Assembly: GCA_036186865.1 (NCBI GenBank)
Contig: AP025062.1
Span: 11,026,926 to 11,090,925, forward strand
Direction: 5' to 3'
DNA: 64,000 nt
DNA from: Eustoma russellianum
Taxonomy: Eukaryota; Streptophyta; Magnoliopsida; Gentianales; Gentianaceae
Shown: positions 22,254 through 33,535 of the stretch, piece after piece
How positions within the stretch are numbered: position 1 is the stretch's first letter
Layout of the letters: every line of letters begins with the position of its first letter
Position numbers and translations under genes: made by a program
Notes under the pieces: model-generated
The model's input: only the letters and a program-made list of their open reading frames with translations
Databases searched by the model: none
Told to the model about the DNA's origin: nothing

Positions 22254-24329
22254 TTGCCCCTTCTGGCTTCAAAAAACAGAATTTTGGCCGTCATGGAAAG
22301 AGACGGCCTAAGAACGGACCCCAAGCCCTTGGCAGGTCCCAGGGACAAGAGGGATCCAAAACTGTATTGCCGATACCACCGTGATGTTGGCCACGACACC
22401 GAAGATTGTCGGCAACTAGCTCAGGTAATACGGAAGTTGATCGAGCCGGGGCACCTGAAACAGTTTTATGACCCGCGCTCCCGGCTCCATAACCGTCTAA
22501 GCTTCCGAAAGAATACTCAAAGGGATAAGTGTCGACCCGATACTCCCCCCACACGTCCCAGGTCGGATGATGATGGGGACAGAGATCAGCAAGAGGCAGC
22601 AGTGCAGCCTCAAATTAATTCCATAATCTACACCATCTCGGGAGGTCCGTCACAGCCAAACCTGGGCGATCCCAGTTCGTCAGGTACGTCAACTGGGCCT
22701 CTCCTGAAAAAACGGAGATTAACCCGAGAGCTGGTTTACGGACCAGAGGATTTAATCCCGCTTGACTCTAATAACACGGGGTTAGTCATTGGATTATGTA
22801 TTCATATGACACCAGATAGAATCGTAGAGGTTCGGAGAGTGTACGTGGATACTGGGAGTGCCGTGAGCATAATGTACTATCATGTGTATAAACAATTGGG
22901 TTTGGCAGACTTCCAAATGACTCCAGTAGCTTCCCCTCTGTATGGATTCACTGGTATGCCTATTCGGCCAGCTGGCCTGATCACACTTAGTGTCAGCTTT
23001 GGCAAACCCCCGGCTTACTGTTGCTTATGGATGGATTTCGTGGTGGTTAAAGAAAGGTCGGCTTATAACATTCTTTTAGGCCGACCCGCGTTGGTAGCTC
23101 TGGAGGCTGTAATATCTCCTTTGCATGTCAGTATGAAGTTTCCTACCCCAGCTGGAGTAGTTACTTTACAAGGAGATATTCCTATAGCCCAAAATTGTTA
23201 TGCAGTGGCTACCCAAGGGAGTGGGGCCGTTCAGCAAGTTGTACTGGATGATCTCATTCCCCAAACAGATGAACGTTTACAAATAGATGACGCAGTTCAG
23301 GAATTCATCCTGGATCCAGGTCGGCCAGAGAACACAATCAAAATTGGGACCTGGATGCCAGCTGAGACTTTGGCTCAGCTCCAGAATCTGCTAAGGGAAT
23401 TCACGGAAATTTTTGCTTGGACGGCAGAAGACATGCCTGGAATCCCGACTACCTTAGCAGAACATCGGCTTAATGTGGATCCTCAGGTCAGGCCCATTAA
23501 GCAGAAGAAAAGAAACTTTGCACCAGAGAGGAACAAAGTGATAACAGGGGAGGTCGAGAAACTCCTGGTGGCAAAGTTCATTGAAGAAGTCTTGTATCCA
23601 ATTTGGTTGGCTAACCCGGTTGTAGTCCCTAAGCCGGACAAAAGCTGGAGAATGTGCATTGATTATACTGACTTGAACAAAGCCTGCCCAAAAGATTGTT
23701 ACCCCCTACCGAAGATTGACAGATTGGTCGATTCTACGTTGGGGTACGAGGTCTTTGATTTCTTGGATGCCTTTAAGGGTTACCATCAGATCATGATGGC
23801 AAAAGAGGACCGAGAGAAGACCTCCTTCATAACTGAGGTGGGCACTTACTGTTATATCAGCATGCCCTTCGGCTTAAAGAACGCTGGGGCAACTTATCAA
23901 CGTCTAGTTAACTCATTTTTCAAAAACCAAATTGGCAGAATCATGGAAGTATACATCGACGATATGCTGATCAAAAGCAGGGTCCTTGGTCAGTATATCT
24001 CAAATTTGCGCGAAGTATTTATCATCCTAAGAGAGTCTTGCATGAGGCTGAACCCAAAGAAATGTACCTTTGGGGTACGAACAGGAAAGTTCCTTGGGTA
24101 CATGGTCTCTAAAGAAGGAGTGCAGGCCAATCCAGCTAAAATTGAAGCTTTGGAAAGCATGCACCCACCTCGAAACGTTAAAGAAGTTCAGAGGTTAACG
24201 GGACGAGTTGCAGCCTTAAGAAGGTTTCTTTCCAAGTCAGCTGAAAGATCATTGCCTTTCTTCCAAATTTTGAAGAAGGAACAGCTTTTCTCTGGGATGA
24301 ACAGTGCCAAGAGGCATTTGATGACTTAA
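22254..24329 (+). pseudogene. gag end, protease and reverse transcriptase of the Tat element
   Basis: A 691-codon open stretch. YCRYHRDVGHDTEDCRQL near the start is the Tat gag zinc-like motif. Protease follows with active site VDTGSAVS at about 22844 and the closing ILLGRPALV. RT includes WRMCIDYTDLNKACPKD, YPLPKIDRLVD, FKGYHQIMM, MPFGLKNAGATYQR and the catalytic YIDDMLIKS at about 23950. The frame is lost at about 24285, near TTTTCTCTGGG, by a one-base change, just after FFQILKKEQ. Everything before that looks functional. Confidence 0.9.
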
Positions 24330-26482
24330 AGGCACATCTGGCCGAGGTGCCCATGTTAACTTCTCCCGTTCCAGGAGAAACTTTGTACATATATTTGTCC
24401 ACTTGCCATGAGGCAGTGAGTGCAGTTCTGCTCAGGGAGCAGGATGCAGTTCAGAAGCCTATTTACTTTGCAATTAAAGTCTTGCATGGAGCCGAGGTAC
24501 GATACCCAAACGTTGAGAAAGTCATTCTGGCATTAGTGGCGGCGGCTAGGAAGTTCCGTCCCTACCTTCAAGCTCATCCTATAGTCGTGGTGACTGATCA
24601 GCCCTTAAAGCAGATTTTATCTCGGCCGGACACATCAGGCCGAGCTGCCAAGTGGGAAATGGAACTTGCCGAGTATGACATCTGTTATAAGTCACGTACC
24701 TTGATTAAAGCTCAAGCCTTGGCTGAATTTTTGGCCGAAGGGATATCTGTTGAAGAAGATCCTCCCCCAGCACAGGGTTGGACCTTATATGTAGATGGAT
24801 CTTCTTCAAGGGAAGGAAGTGGTGCAGGCCTCCTAATAGTTAATCCCAACGAGGAAGAGACCGAGTATGCCTTACGTTTCGACTTTGAGGCTACTAACAA
24901 TGAGGCTGAGTATGAAGCTCTGATAGCCGGATTGAGCTTAGCCCAGAAACTGGGGGCACAGCAGATAACCGCACGAAGTGATTCGCAGCTCATAGTGTCT
25001 CAGATCAATGGAGAATATGAGGCAAAGGAAGACAATATGAAGCGGTATTTGGCTAAAGTTCAGCATTTTAAAGGAATGTTTGAACATTTTAATATTGAGC
25101 ATATTCCTAGGTCGGCAAATAAGCGTGCCGACGCATTATCACGGCTAGCTTCGTCTACCTCGGCCACCATTGGTAAAAGGATTGTTGTAGAATTGGTGAA
25201 ACATCGCGCCTTTGATGGAAATGAAGTCTTGCAGCAAGATTATCACAATACCTGGATGGACGAGATAGTTTCCTATCTACAGCATCAAACTCTGCCCGAG
25301 GATAAATCACAAGCTCGGCGTCTTCGCCTGAAACCTTCCAGGTACGCCTTTTTTAACAATCATTTGTACAGAAAGTCTTTTTCTCAGCCGTGGTTGCGGT
25401 GCGTACCTGAGGACGAAGGAGATTACATTCTCCGTGAAATGCACTTGGGCATATGTGGAAGTCATTCTGGAGCACGTTCATTGGCCCGCAAGTGCTATTT
25501 GGCTGGGTATTACTGGCCCACAATTCGCAAAGATGCGGAAGAGCTGGTCAAAAAGTGCTCATCATGCCAGGCCTATGCTCCAACTTCTCGTTTGCCGAGT
25601 CATGAAATGACCAGTATTTCCAGTCCTTGGCCGTTTGTGCAATGGGGTATGGACTTAGTGGGGCCTCTACCCCAAGCTCATGGTTCGGTCAGATTTTTGC
25701 TGGTAGCGATTGACTACTTCACTAAATGGATAGAGGCTGAGCCACTGGCTACCATAACTGGGGCCCAAGTCAAAAAGTTTTTATGGAAAAACATTATTTG
25801 CCGATTTGGCCTACCCCAGATCTTGATCTCAGACAACGGCAGACAGTTTGCTGAGGATCCGGTAAAGAGCTGGTGTCTTGACTTACATATCAAGCAATGT
25901 TTCACCTCAGTAGCTCATCCTCAGTCAAACGGCCAGGTAGAGCTTGCCAACAGAATCATCAAGGATGGTTTGGAAAAGCGGCTGGATAAAGCTGGCACAA
26001 GTTGGGTCGAAGAGTTGCCCAGTGTATTATGGGCTCACCGGACAACTCCCTCAACTTCAACAAAGGAAACTCCTTTTTCGTTGGTGTATGGCACCGAGGC
26101 CATTATTCCTGCAGAGATTGGTTCTACTTCAACTCGAGTGGATTATTACTCAGCTACTGATAATAATCAAGAATTACGACTGAACTTAGACGATCTCGAG
26201 CAGAAGAGAGACCGAGCTCATATTTGCATGGCTTAGCATAAGAACCTGATCTCCCAATATTACAACTTTCGGGTACGTTCGAGATCATTCCGAGTTGGTG
26301 ATTTGGTCATGCGTGACAATGAAGTTAGCCGTGCAATCTCGACAGGAACTTTCAATCCTAAATGGGAGAGTCCTTATCGAATCGTGGAAGTATTTCCAAC
26401 GGGGGCATACAAGTTACAAACATTAGAAGGATGAACTCTGCCTCGAACCTGGCACACTTCTCACCTTCGACTACTTCATCAG
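24330..26482 (+). pseudogene. RNase H (two) and integrase of the Tat element
   Basis: From 24347 a 629-codon stretch continues pol. The first RNase H-like part holds YLSTCHEAVSAVL and VVVTDQPLKQIL. The second is the Tat-specific RNase H with YVDGSSSREGSGAG, TNNEAEYEALIAGL, RSDSQLIVSQ and KRADALSRLA. Integrase has HLGICGSHSG and CSSCQAY (HHCC), then catalytic Asp in GMDLVGP, Asp in ISDNGRQF and Glu in GQVELANR. A TAG at 26234-26236 and a TGA after LQTLEG (about 26432) interrupt the C-terminus, which ends at about 26482. No chromodomain is visible, as expected for Tat. Confidence 0.9.
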
Positions 26483-26580
26483 TGATGTATATTATAATGG
26501 TTGTATATCAATACAATTTTTATGATGCGACTTTCAAGAATCAAGTGTCTGAGCACAATTTGAGCATTACGAAGAGCTCC

Positions 26581-27160
26581 TTAAGACCTCAGCAGGCCTG
26601 AGGCAAAAGACCTCGCAGGTTCGAGGCAAATGCCCGCTAAAGGGTATCTTAAGACCTCAGCAGGCCTGAGGCAAAAGACCTCGCAGGTGCGAGGCAAATG
26701 CCCGCTAAAGGGTATCTCAAGACCTCAGCAGGCCTGAGGCAAAAGACCTCGCAGGTTCGAGGCAAATGCCTGCTAAAGGGTATCTTAAGACCTCAGCAGG
26801 CCTGAGGCAAAAGACCTCGCAGGCTCGAGGCAAATGCCCGCTAAAGGGTATCTTAAGACCTCAGCAGGCCTGAGGCAAAAAAAGGTATCTTAAGACCTCA
26901 GCAGGCCTGAGGCAAAAGACCTCGCAGGTTCGAGGCAAATGCCCGCTAAAGGGTATCTTAAGACCTCAGCAGGCTTGAGGCAAAAGACCTCGCAGGCTCG
27001 AGGCAAATGCCCGCTAAAGGGTATCTTAAGACCTCAGCAGGCCTGAGGCAAAAAACCTCGCAAGTTCGAGGCAAATGCCCGCTAAAGGGTATCTTAAGAC
27101 CTTAGCAGGACTGAGGCAAAAGACTTCAGCAGGTCTGAAGCAAAAGGCCTTGTTAATTCA
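26581..27160 (+). repeat. 68-bp tandem array of paired stem-loops
   Basis: Units start with TTAAGACCTC (once TCAAGACCTC) at 26581, 26649, 26717, 26785, 26853, 26890, 26958, 27026 and 27094. The period is 68 except one 37-bp unit that lost 31 bp. Each full unit has two inverted repeats: CCTCAG-CAGGC-CTGAGG and CCTCG-CAGGTT-CGAGG. Tat elements are known to carry variable tandem repeats in this 3' region, some of which become satellites. The array lies between the end of pol and the stop of the antisense gene. Confidence 0.95.
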
Positions 27161-27330
27161 AGGCAAAAAACCTAGTAAATCCAAGGTAAAGAACCATTAA
27201 GCGTCTAAGACCTCGGTAAGTCCGAGGCAGAAACTCGGTAAAATTTGCTAAGCCTTGGGAAGGACTGAGATAAAAACCTAAAAGGAAGATTAAGACCTCG
27301 GCAGGTCCGAGGCAAGAGTCAGGAGTGACT
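27161..27330 (+). repeat. Degenerate extension of the stem-loop array
   Basis: The 68-bp periodicity is lost but stem-loops continue with other stems. Examples are CCTTG-TTAATT-CAAGG (about 27150), CCTCGG-TAAGT-CCGAGG (about 27211) and CCTCGG-CAGGT-CCGAGG (about 27296). Bases change on both sides of each stem, so pairing is kept while sequence is not. The stretch 27331-27736 shows nothing further. Confidence 0.75.
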
Positions 27331-27736
27331 CATAAAATCACCTTAAGAGGTAAGAACTTGTTAAGGAGAAGATGGGCAAACAGGCCCTAAAGATTCTCAT
27401 AAAGAAGTCAAAGTGAAACCAAGCAAAGCATGAGCCTATCCCAGGTCAAAACCTGTTCTTAATTGAAGGATTATATCAAACTTGCCAAAGGTTTGAGTTC
27501 AGTTCCAATGACAGGTTTATTCTGACTTGACGACTTGATTTATTTTCAATGAAGTTAGTTGGTTTACTCAGACTAGCATGAAAAGTTAGCAGTCACAATA
27601 TTTGAAAAATCCCGCTTGATAGAAATGCTAAAGACTGAAGGAATAACTGAGATGAAAAGTTGGGATTTCATTGATTTAAGCAGAGTACACATTCATGCCT
27701 GGCCTAAAAAAGTTGAACAAAGAAGATCCCTAAAGC

Positions 27737-30112
27737 CTACTCGTCCTTATCTTCATCTCTCAAGTCAGCTCCATCAACAAACTTTTGAAACAACTCTTCA
27801 AAGTCTTGAGCTGCTTGAGGATTGTAGAGTTCAGCTATACGGCGATCTTCTCTATTCAAATCTGGATGAACTTGGGCACAGGCTTCAATGGCATTCCTCT
27901 GGCCGACCTCCATGGCTGAGCCTTGAATCAGAAGCAAATTTTCTTCAGAAAAGCTGGACTTTCTGAAGTCTTGAATCGCTTTGATCTCAGCATCGATCAA
28001 GTTCTGGCGCAGCAGGTTGTTCATCTTCTGCTCAGACTCAAGTCTCTGCGCCATCTCAGCCATACTTTTCTTCAAGTACTCAACCTCATTAACTGATTGA
28101 GTGGAGGTCAGCTCTAGGTCAGCCACTTTATTCTCCAACTCATCTACTTTAGAGTTGGAGGTGGCCAACCTTATCTCAGCATCCTCAGCCTTTTGCTGAA
28201 GTTGGGTCATTCCCGCTTCTAGGTCGGTGGCCTTTAGGGTAAGCTCGGCTCGTCTCTTCTCAGATTCTTCAAGTTGTCTCCGAGTGGCCACCAACTCTTC
28301 CAGAAAATTTTTGCAGCGGGTTACCACCTCCATTTCTTGGCTTCGAATCTGGGAAAAGGGTAGAGTTAGACGGATAGACTTTCTGCTGAAAAAAGAAAAT
28401 TAAGTATTTGCAGAAACTTGCTCACCAGAGCCATGTTTGACATGAAGGATTGGATCAGGGTAGGGAATGTGGCTGCCCTGCACAGTTCAGAGTCCGCGGG
28501 AAGGACTGCTACCCTGTTCAGCCTCTCAGCAACAGCAGGATCCTGAGCTGTATCCCCTTCATTGAACCCAATCAATATTGGGTCCTGGGTATTTCCCGGT
28601 TGAGGCAGGGTTTCCTCAACCGGTTCAACAATAACCGCCTCCGGAGGCTGAGAAGGCCCCGGATCGCGACTACTGGAGCCTTCACCCCGTTGTCTCTTCC
28701 GGGGGCGAAGGCTGGAGCCCTCCCCAGCGTCCTCGGGGACTTCAGAATCAGCCGAAGCCTGAGGCTGGATCTCAGCCTCAGGCTCATCATCAGCAATCAT
28801 AATGGGCAAAGCTGCGAAGAAGGAAAAATGAGTCAGAACGCAAACAAGAAGATCCTGTTTGAAAAAGTTCTACCTGGCTCAGGCTCCGCCAGTTCAGGCT
28901 CAGCATCAATAGTAGCACTTGGGGCAGGGGGCACTGCCGAAGTAGAGGCTCCTCCAGAGCCAAGGGCTGCTAATCTTCTCTCCCTTCGAAGTCTTTTTTT
29001 GGCTTGGTTCTCTAACATTATCTCAGCTCGAGATCTTGAGCCAGCCATCGCGCCTACACCCAGAGTTAAACACTTAGATGCCAACAAAACAATCAAAAAT
29101 ACTAAGAATTCAAAAGACTCCAATGACCACCTGGGATGGTAGTTAGATGGTTAGGAGAAAGGGGCCGATAATCGTCACCAACAGCCGAGTGGGGTACATC
29201 GGCAGCCGCCCAGACCTCAGAATCCACCTTGCGCCAATCAATGACGATTGGAACGGACCGAATTCTGTCTGCTTCATCGCGGTACTCCTGGCTCGGCCAT
29301 TTGTTGTGAATTCGGCCATGCTTCCAGATAGTCTCTCTTGGCAGCTCAGAACGTAAAATATAAAAGAATTTTTCCTTCCACCTCTTGTTGGAGGAAGGAA
29401 TGTTAATGGCAAAAGGAAAATCAATGTCGGTCCTTCGCTTGCTGAAATAATACAAGCTATGCGAAGACCGACATGCGAAAAGAGCTCGAAAGATGGTGGT
29501 GTTGAAGGGAAACTCGATAAGTCTAAGAAGGAGAATGTAACAAAGGATGAGCTTAAGGCCATTCGGCTGAATTTGGGGAAGCCTAAGCCCATAAGCCCAC
29601 ATAACACGAGTCACGGGCTCAGGGACGGGAAGATTGAAGCCTGACTTGAAGTAGTCTTCATAGACTGCTTCATAGTTCCTCGGGGGATCATAAGCTGTCC
29701 GACCCGGTAAAGGAAGAAGAGGTTGAAAACGATTCCTATCGATTTTATAATGTTTACAAATCCTCTCCAGGTCGGCCTCAGTTAGGGTTGACTCGGTTTC
29801 CTGAACCACGGGGGATGGCCGACCCCTTTCGATAACCCTAGAAGAATGAGAAGGGCCCCTTGCTGGGGCCGGAGGATTGACAGACGCCGGAGTGGGGGCA
29901 GCCCGCACAGGCTCCGGCGAGGAGCTAATCACAGTCAGGGCTCTGCTGGACTGAGCAGAGTCCCCAGTGAACTGAACAAGAGCACCGATGGGCAGTTCAT
30001 CGGCGGAAGAAGATCTGCCAGAGGGAGACGGAGAAGCAATATCTTCTCCACTCCCGGCGGCGTAAGAACCGCCCTCAGAAAGATTTTGTGAATCGAGGGA
30101 AGAAGAAGACAT
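27737..30112 (-). CDS. Antisense four-exon gene of the Tat element (aORF; putative gypsy-type transposon protein)
   Basis: Exons on the minus strand: 30112-29131, 29053-28874, 28811-28426 and 28348-27737. All introns are GT-AG (donors after CCCAG, GCCAG and GCTCTG; acceptors TGTAG, CGCAG and CCCAG). The exon lengths 982+180+386+612 sum to 2160, giving 719 residues with no internal stop. Residues 1-110 are Ser/Pro-rich. The next part (ICKHYKIDRNRF, YEDYFKSGFNLPVPEPV, NGLKLILCYILLLR) matches my memory of the putative gypsy-type transposon domain (PF04195). Exon 3 has an acidic stretch and a basic RPRKRQR, a possible nuclear signal. Exon 4 is a long coiled coil. Antisense ORFs of this kind are known in Tat elements; their function is unknown. 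Plus-strand ORFs over this region are shadows. Confidence 0.82.
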
Positions 30113-30293
30113 TATGAAGACGAAAGAAGAACTTACAGAGTTTTTGGAGGAAAAAGGACACCGGAAGAAGGTGGAGTGAAAACTGACAAAGGCCGAAATT
30201 CGCCGGAAAATACAAAGTTCGCCGGAGAAGAAAGAAGAGGCCGGAATGAAAGTTGGAAGCAGATAAAGAATGAAAACGTTCCGGGCGAAGTCA

Positions 30294-30300
30294 ATTTATA
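30294..30300 (-). promoter_or_regulatory. TATA box of the antisense gene
   Basis: On the minus strand CCCTATAAATTGAC lies about 185 bases before the ATG at 30112. The intervening leader has no competing ATG that I noticed in good context. The box is inside the element, separate from the LTR promoter. The stretch 30301-30650 holds no other gene that I can see. Confidence 0.6.
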
Positions 30301-30650
30301 GGGCTTCATCTCGGCAGCCCAAGGGTCGCCTGAAATAAATGGTCCTCGGCCCATGAAGCGGCGGAATCCAAAAAGCTGCACAATTAATGCCTCGTGTCCC
30401 GCGCAAACAGTAAATGCCTGGGCTGAACCAATCCTAGATGGACACGTGCCAAAACTGAAAACGTATCGGAGAACCTGGTCAGAATCCCAACCGATTTCGG
30501 CTAAGCGTAATCATTACCCCCTTCGTATTTTGCGCTCAAATAAGTACAAAAGGTGATGTGATCAGAACTCAGTTCATCATTAAGAAAAATACAGCACGAA
30601 AAAGATCTGAACAGATTAGCTCGCCCTCTCAGGTCAGATCGGCCAAGCTA

Positions 30651-30665
30651 AATCTGGGGGGCAAG
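30651..30665 (+). other. Polypurine tract of the Tat element
   Basis: AATCTGGGGGGCAAG directly precedes the 3' LTR at 30666. It is G-rich and in the expected place to prime plus-strand DNA synthesis. Confidence 0.75.
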
Positions 30666-31653
30666 TGATGAGCCAGAAAATATTCTCCGTTAGTCAACAG
30701 CGGTCAACGCCACAACAAGGTCATTGAAATGGCTAAGTACGCTGGGTCGGCCCGGAGGTCGACCCGGCCATATGCAGATCATAGTCCATCTCGGACACTG
30801 GGGACCACTATGATAACTCGGCACTAAGGCCCTAATGTCAGAAGGTTGAGGATTTCATCTCGGCCATAAGGCTCTCCTTTCATCTCGGCCACACAAGTTT
30901 AGTTCCCATTGCCTAACACAGGCCCATAGGGTCACATCTCGGCCCACGGTTCCATCCCGGTCACATGATGATTCTCGGTCTCAGATCCGTTCTATTTATC
31001 GATCTCGGGACAACCTTGTGTCATTAGTTACGAGCATCCCGAGTAGACCCACTGGCCTTCCGAGGTCGGCCACTTTCATCTTGGCATGCTGACCCCACAT
31101 CATCAGCCATCTCGGGCACTCCTGAGTGCTTCTAGAAGATTTCATCTCGGTTCTAGGAGTTTACCCCAGGTAATTCGACCAGGTGAAACTTCCAGCCAGA
31201 TGTCCCAAGCTAGCTTACTCAGTTCAGCACTGAGCCACGTGGCGAGCATGCAAGAGCGAGAGTCATCCAACTGACCTCTTTGCCTGTCACGATATCTGAG
31301 CTCTGCCCATGCATAGGCCCAAGCCGCCATATAAAAAGGCCAAGCAGCAGGAGAGAGAGGGAGGTAACAACAAACTCTGAAAAACTACACGCTAGTAACT
31401 CATCTTCTCCACAGTGAAAACACAGGTTTTACTGAAAATCTCAATTCACTTAACCTTCACCATATATAAACCTCTCCATATAAATGGCCCAAACTGACTT
31501 GAGCGTCAGAGGGTATTACCCGGGGCCATAGATCCCGGGTCTCCTGACCCTTTTTTCTTTGTGCAGGTCAGCAACTCGTTCATTAAAGACAATTGACGGA
31601 GTTCTAACAGCACCACATTCATCTCATACTTGGTGAAAAATCCGACTTCATCA
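30666..31653 (+). repeat. 3' LTR of the Tat element (988 bp)
   Basis: It has the same length as the 5' LTR and about 20 substitutions relative to it, mostly C/T or G/A. It ends CTTCATCA and is followed by the duplicated GACCC. TATA box at 31330-31337. Confidence 0.95.
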
Positions 31654-31745
31654 GACCCCACACATCAGAATATACTAAGGACGAATTAGAATTCACTCTG
31701 ATGTTATTATAATGGAATGCAACTCGATGGGTTTTTGTTTGAATA
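31654..31745 (-). pseudogene. Upstream part of the Copia integrase interrupted by the Tat element
   Basis: On the minus strand the text reads NSNSSLVYSDVWGP, the usual start of the Copia integrase core (family form FELVHSDVWGP), and stops at the GACCC duplication. It continues at 20025. The next 125 bases, to about 31870, show nothing clear. Confidence 0.7.
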
Positions 31746-31869
31746 CGTGTTTCACATTTCACGTGAGCGGATTACTTTTGAAAGACTAAGAAAAAAAAAT
31801 TCAACAACTTTTTCAGGTTGCAACAACTTTTTTTTTCAATAAACTGTGTGTGAAGATTTGATTTTATAC

Positions 31870-33370
31870 AACAACTCTTTTTCAGCCTCCTGTTCCTTCT
31901 TATCTTCCCTATTTTGTGCCATTTTTGAATTTCATCGATTTTTAGGTGGCAAATTATTCAATTAAATGGTTTTGTCACAAAATTTGAACACAAAATGATT
32001 CAAGAAACCATCGTACATTACTCTTCTATCAAATTACATTAGGCATCTTAGAAAGATATGAAAAAATGCATAGGAATTACATCACACATAATTTGGTCTT
32101 GCTATAAAGCAATAGCAAAAGCAACTAAGACCTTCTTAAAAACATGCACTACAATAGAATCATTCAACCATTGTAATTTATAAAGATGGGAATGATCAAC
32201 CATAGGCAATGAAAGCTTTCTAATTAGACACGTACTAGCAACATTAGTACAACTTCCACTATCAATGATCATAGCGTATTTTTTCTCATCTACTTTCCAA
32301 TGGATGTGAAAGACGTTTTCTTTTTGTTTTTCATTTTCATCAACTTGTAGTTGATCATTTAAAACATGCTTAGTATCAAAAAGGTACTCATTTTGCTACT
32401 CATTTTCATAAAGGATTGCTCCAGCATCCAATCCAGTTTGAGTTGCAAAAGGGACTTGATTGACTCCTGAAAATGGATGAGCTGTTAGCTCTTCTTGCCT
32501 AGTAGCAGCAGCACCAGGCTGTCTTCTCTTTGTAGTTGGGAGAGATGAATAGCAAAAACAAAATACAACTTCAGGCTAACTAAAATAGCTTTTAGAAAGC
32601 TGAATGCGAGGAATTCTAGTAGTTATAGGTAGTGCTTGGACTCTACAGGTACCCCTTTCTTGCAGGCTACCAAGGTTGGCTGCTCGTTGAACTTGTCAAC
32701 CTGAAGCTCAGTGGAATCCCGAAACGTAACAATCATCATTTTCTTCTTCGTCATGGATGTTGTCAAATTCAAATTCAGACTTGGAGTCCAAATTCAGACA
32801 CTTTATTAGGACATTGGGATGATACATGACTCATTCCTTGACATTTAAAACATACAACATCTCTTGTTTTGGAAGAAGTAGAGTTAGAGACATACATTTT
32901 TAAGACACTTTCTCCTCTATCTTACCTTTGACTTTGTCCATGAATAGAGCTGGCTGGGACAACTTGAAGGAAGCTCCTTGAGGCCTTCAAAAGCTCATTT
33001 GATTTGTACTCCGGTGGAAGCGGTTTGTTGAGCTTTGGTTGAAACTTCTAAGCGGCATGTTTTTTCTTTTTAATTTGTGTTCCGCCTTTTCCGCCATGCA
33101 CACAATGGACTCCAAATCACCATAAGGTTAGAGTTCAATTTGGTTTGCAATTTCTCTGCTTAAATGATTCAAGAATCTAGACATGGTAGACTTGGGTTTT
33201 TCTCGCACATTAGCTCTAATAGTGTTTATCTCCAATTCTTTATAGTACTCATCAACATATTAGTTTTCTTGAGTTAATGTTTGCAATTTTTGAAATTAAG
33301 ATATATTTTAATGAGTTTGAATGAACCTTTTGTACCTAATACGTTTCATTTCTTTCAATTTTATTGATCC
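31870..33370 (-). pseudogene. Ty3/Gypsy gag-protease fragment (Tekay/Reina-like), decayed
   Basis: On the minus strand three blocks appear in order. Capsid: EYYKELEINTIRANV and TMSRFLNHLSREIANQIEL (about 33270-33150). Zinc knuckle: CFKCQGMSHVSSQC (about 32870-32820), a full C-x2-C-x4-H-x4-C. Protease: MIIDSGSCTNVAST (about 32270), then KLQWLN. A charged linker (NREDKKEQEAEKE) near 31915-31870 would lead to RT, which is absent. Many stops are present. It is a different lineage from the Tat elements on either side. Confidence 0.8.
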
Positions 33371-33535
33371 TGCCCTCCCCTGTTTGTATCTTAACGTTTT
33401 GAGTTTGATACCACAAACAAAGATATAACAAACAATCATTCCAAGTGCGCCTTAGATACCGCTGGCCCGTTGCTCAAATTGGACAGCCCGCTCTTGCAGG
33501 GATGGATGAGATTGACTTGAATTCTCTATGTCCTT

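Larger units (their letters stand above)
20026..31653 (+). mobile_element. Tat-lineage Ty3/Gypsy element, 11,628 bp, full length and recent
   Basis: The element has two 988-bp LTRs, a primer site, gag, protease, RT, two RNase H regions, integrase, a tandem array, an antisense gene, a polypurine tract and a perfect 5-bp duplication. Pol order (RT before integrase) makes it Ty3/Gypsy. The extra ATNNEAEYEAL-type RNase H and the antisense ORF point to the Tat/Ogre-like group. I count about 20 LTR differences, near 2%, so insertion was recent on a plant scale. Gag-pol has two frameshifts and at least three stops. Confidence 0.93.

Noticed and set aside
26581..27160. CRISPR-like regular repeats
   Set aside because: Units are contiguous with no unique spacers, and the sequence is inside a plant retrotransposon.
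28450..29142. 230-codon plus-strand ORF
   Set aside because: It is the shadow of the antisense gene exons 2 and 3, crosses their splice sites and has no recognisable domain.
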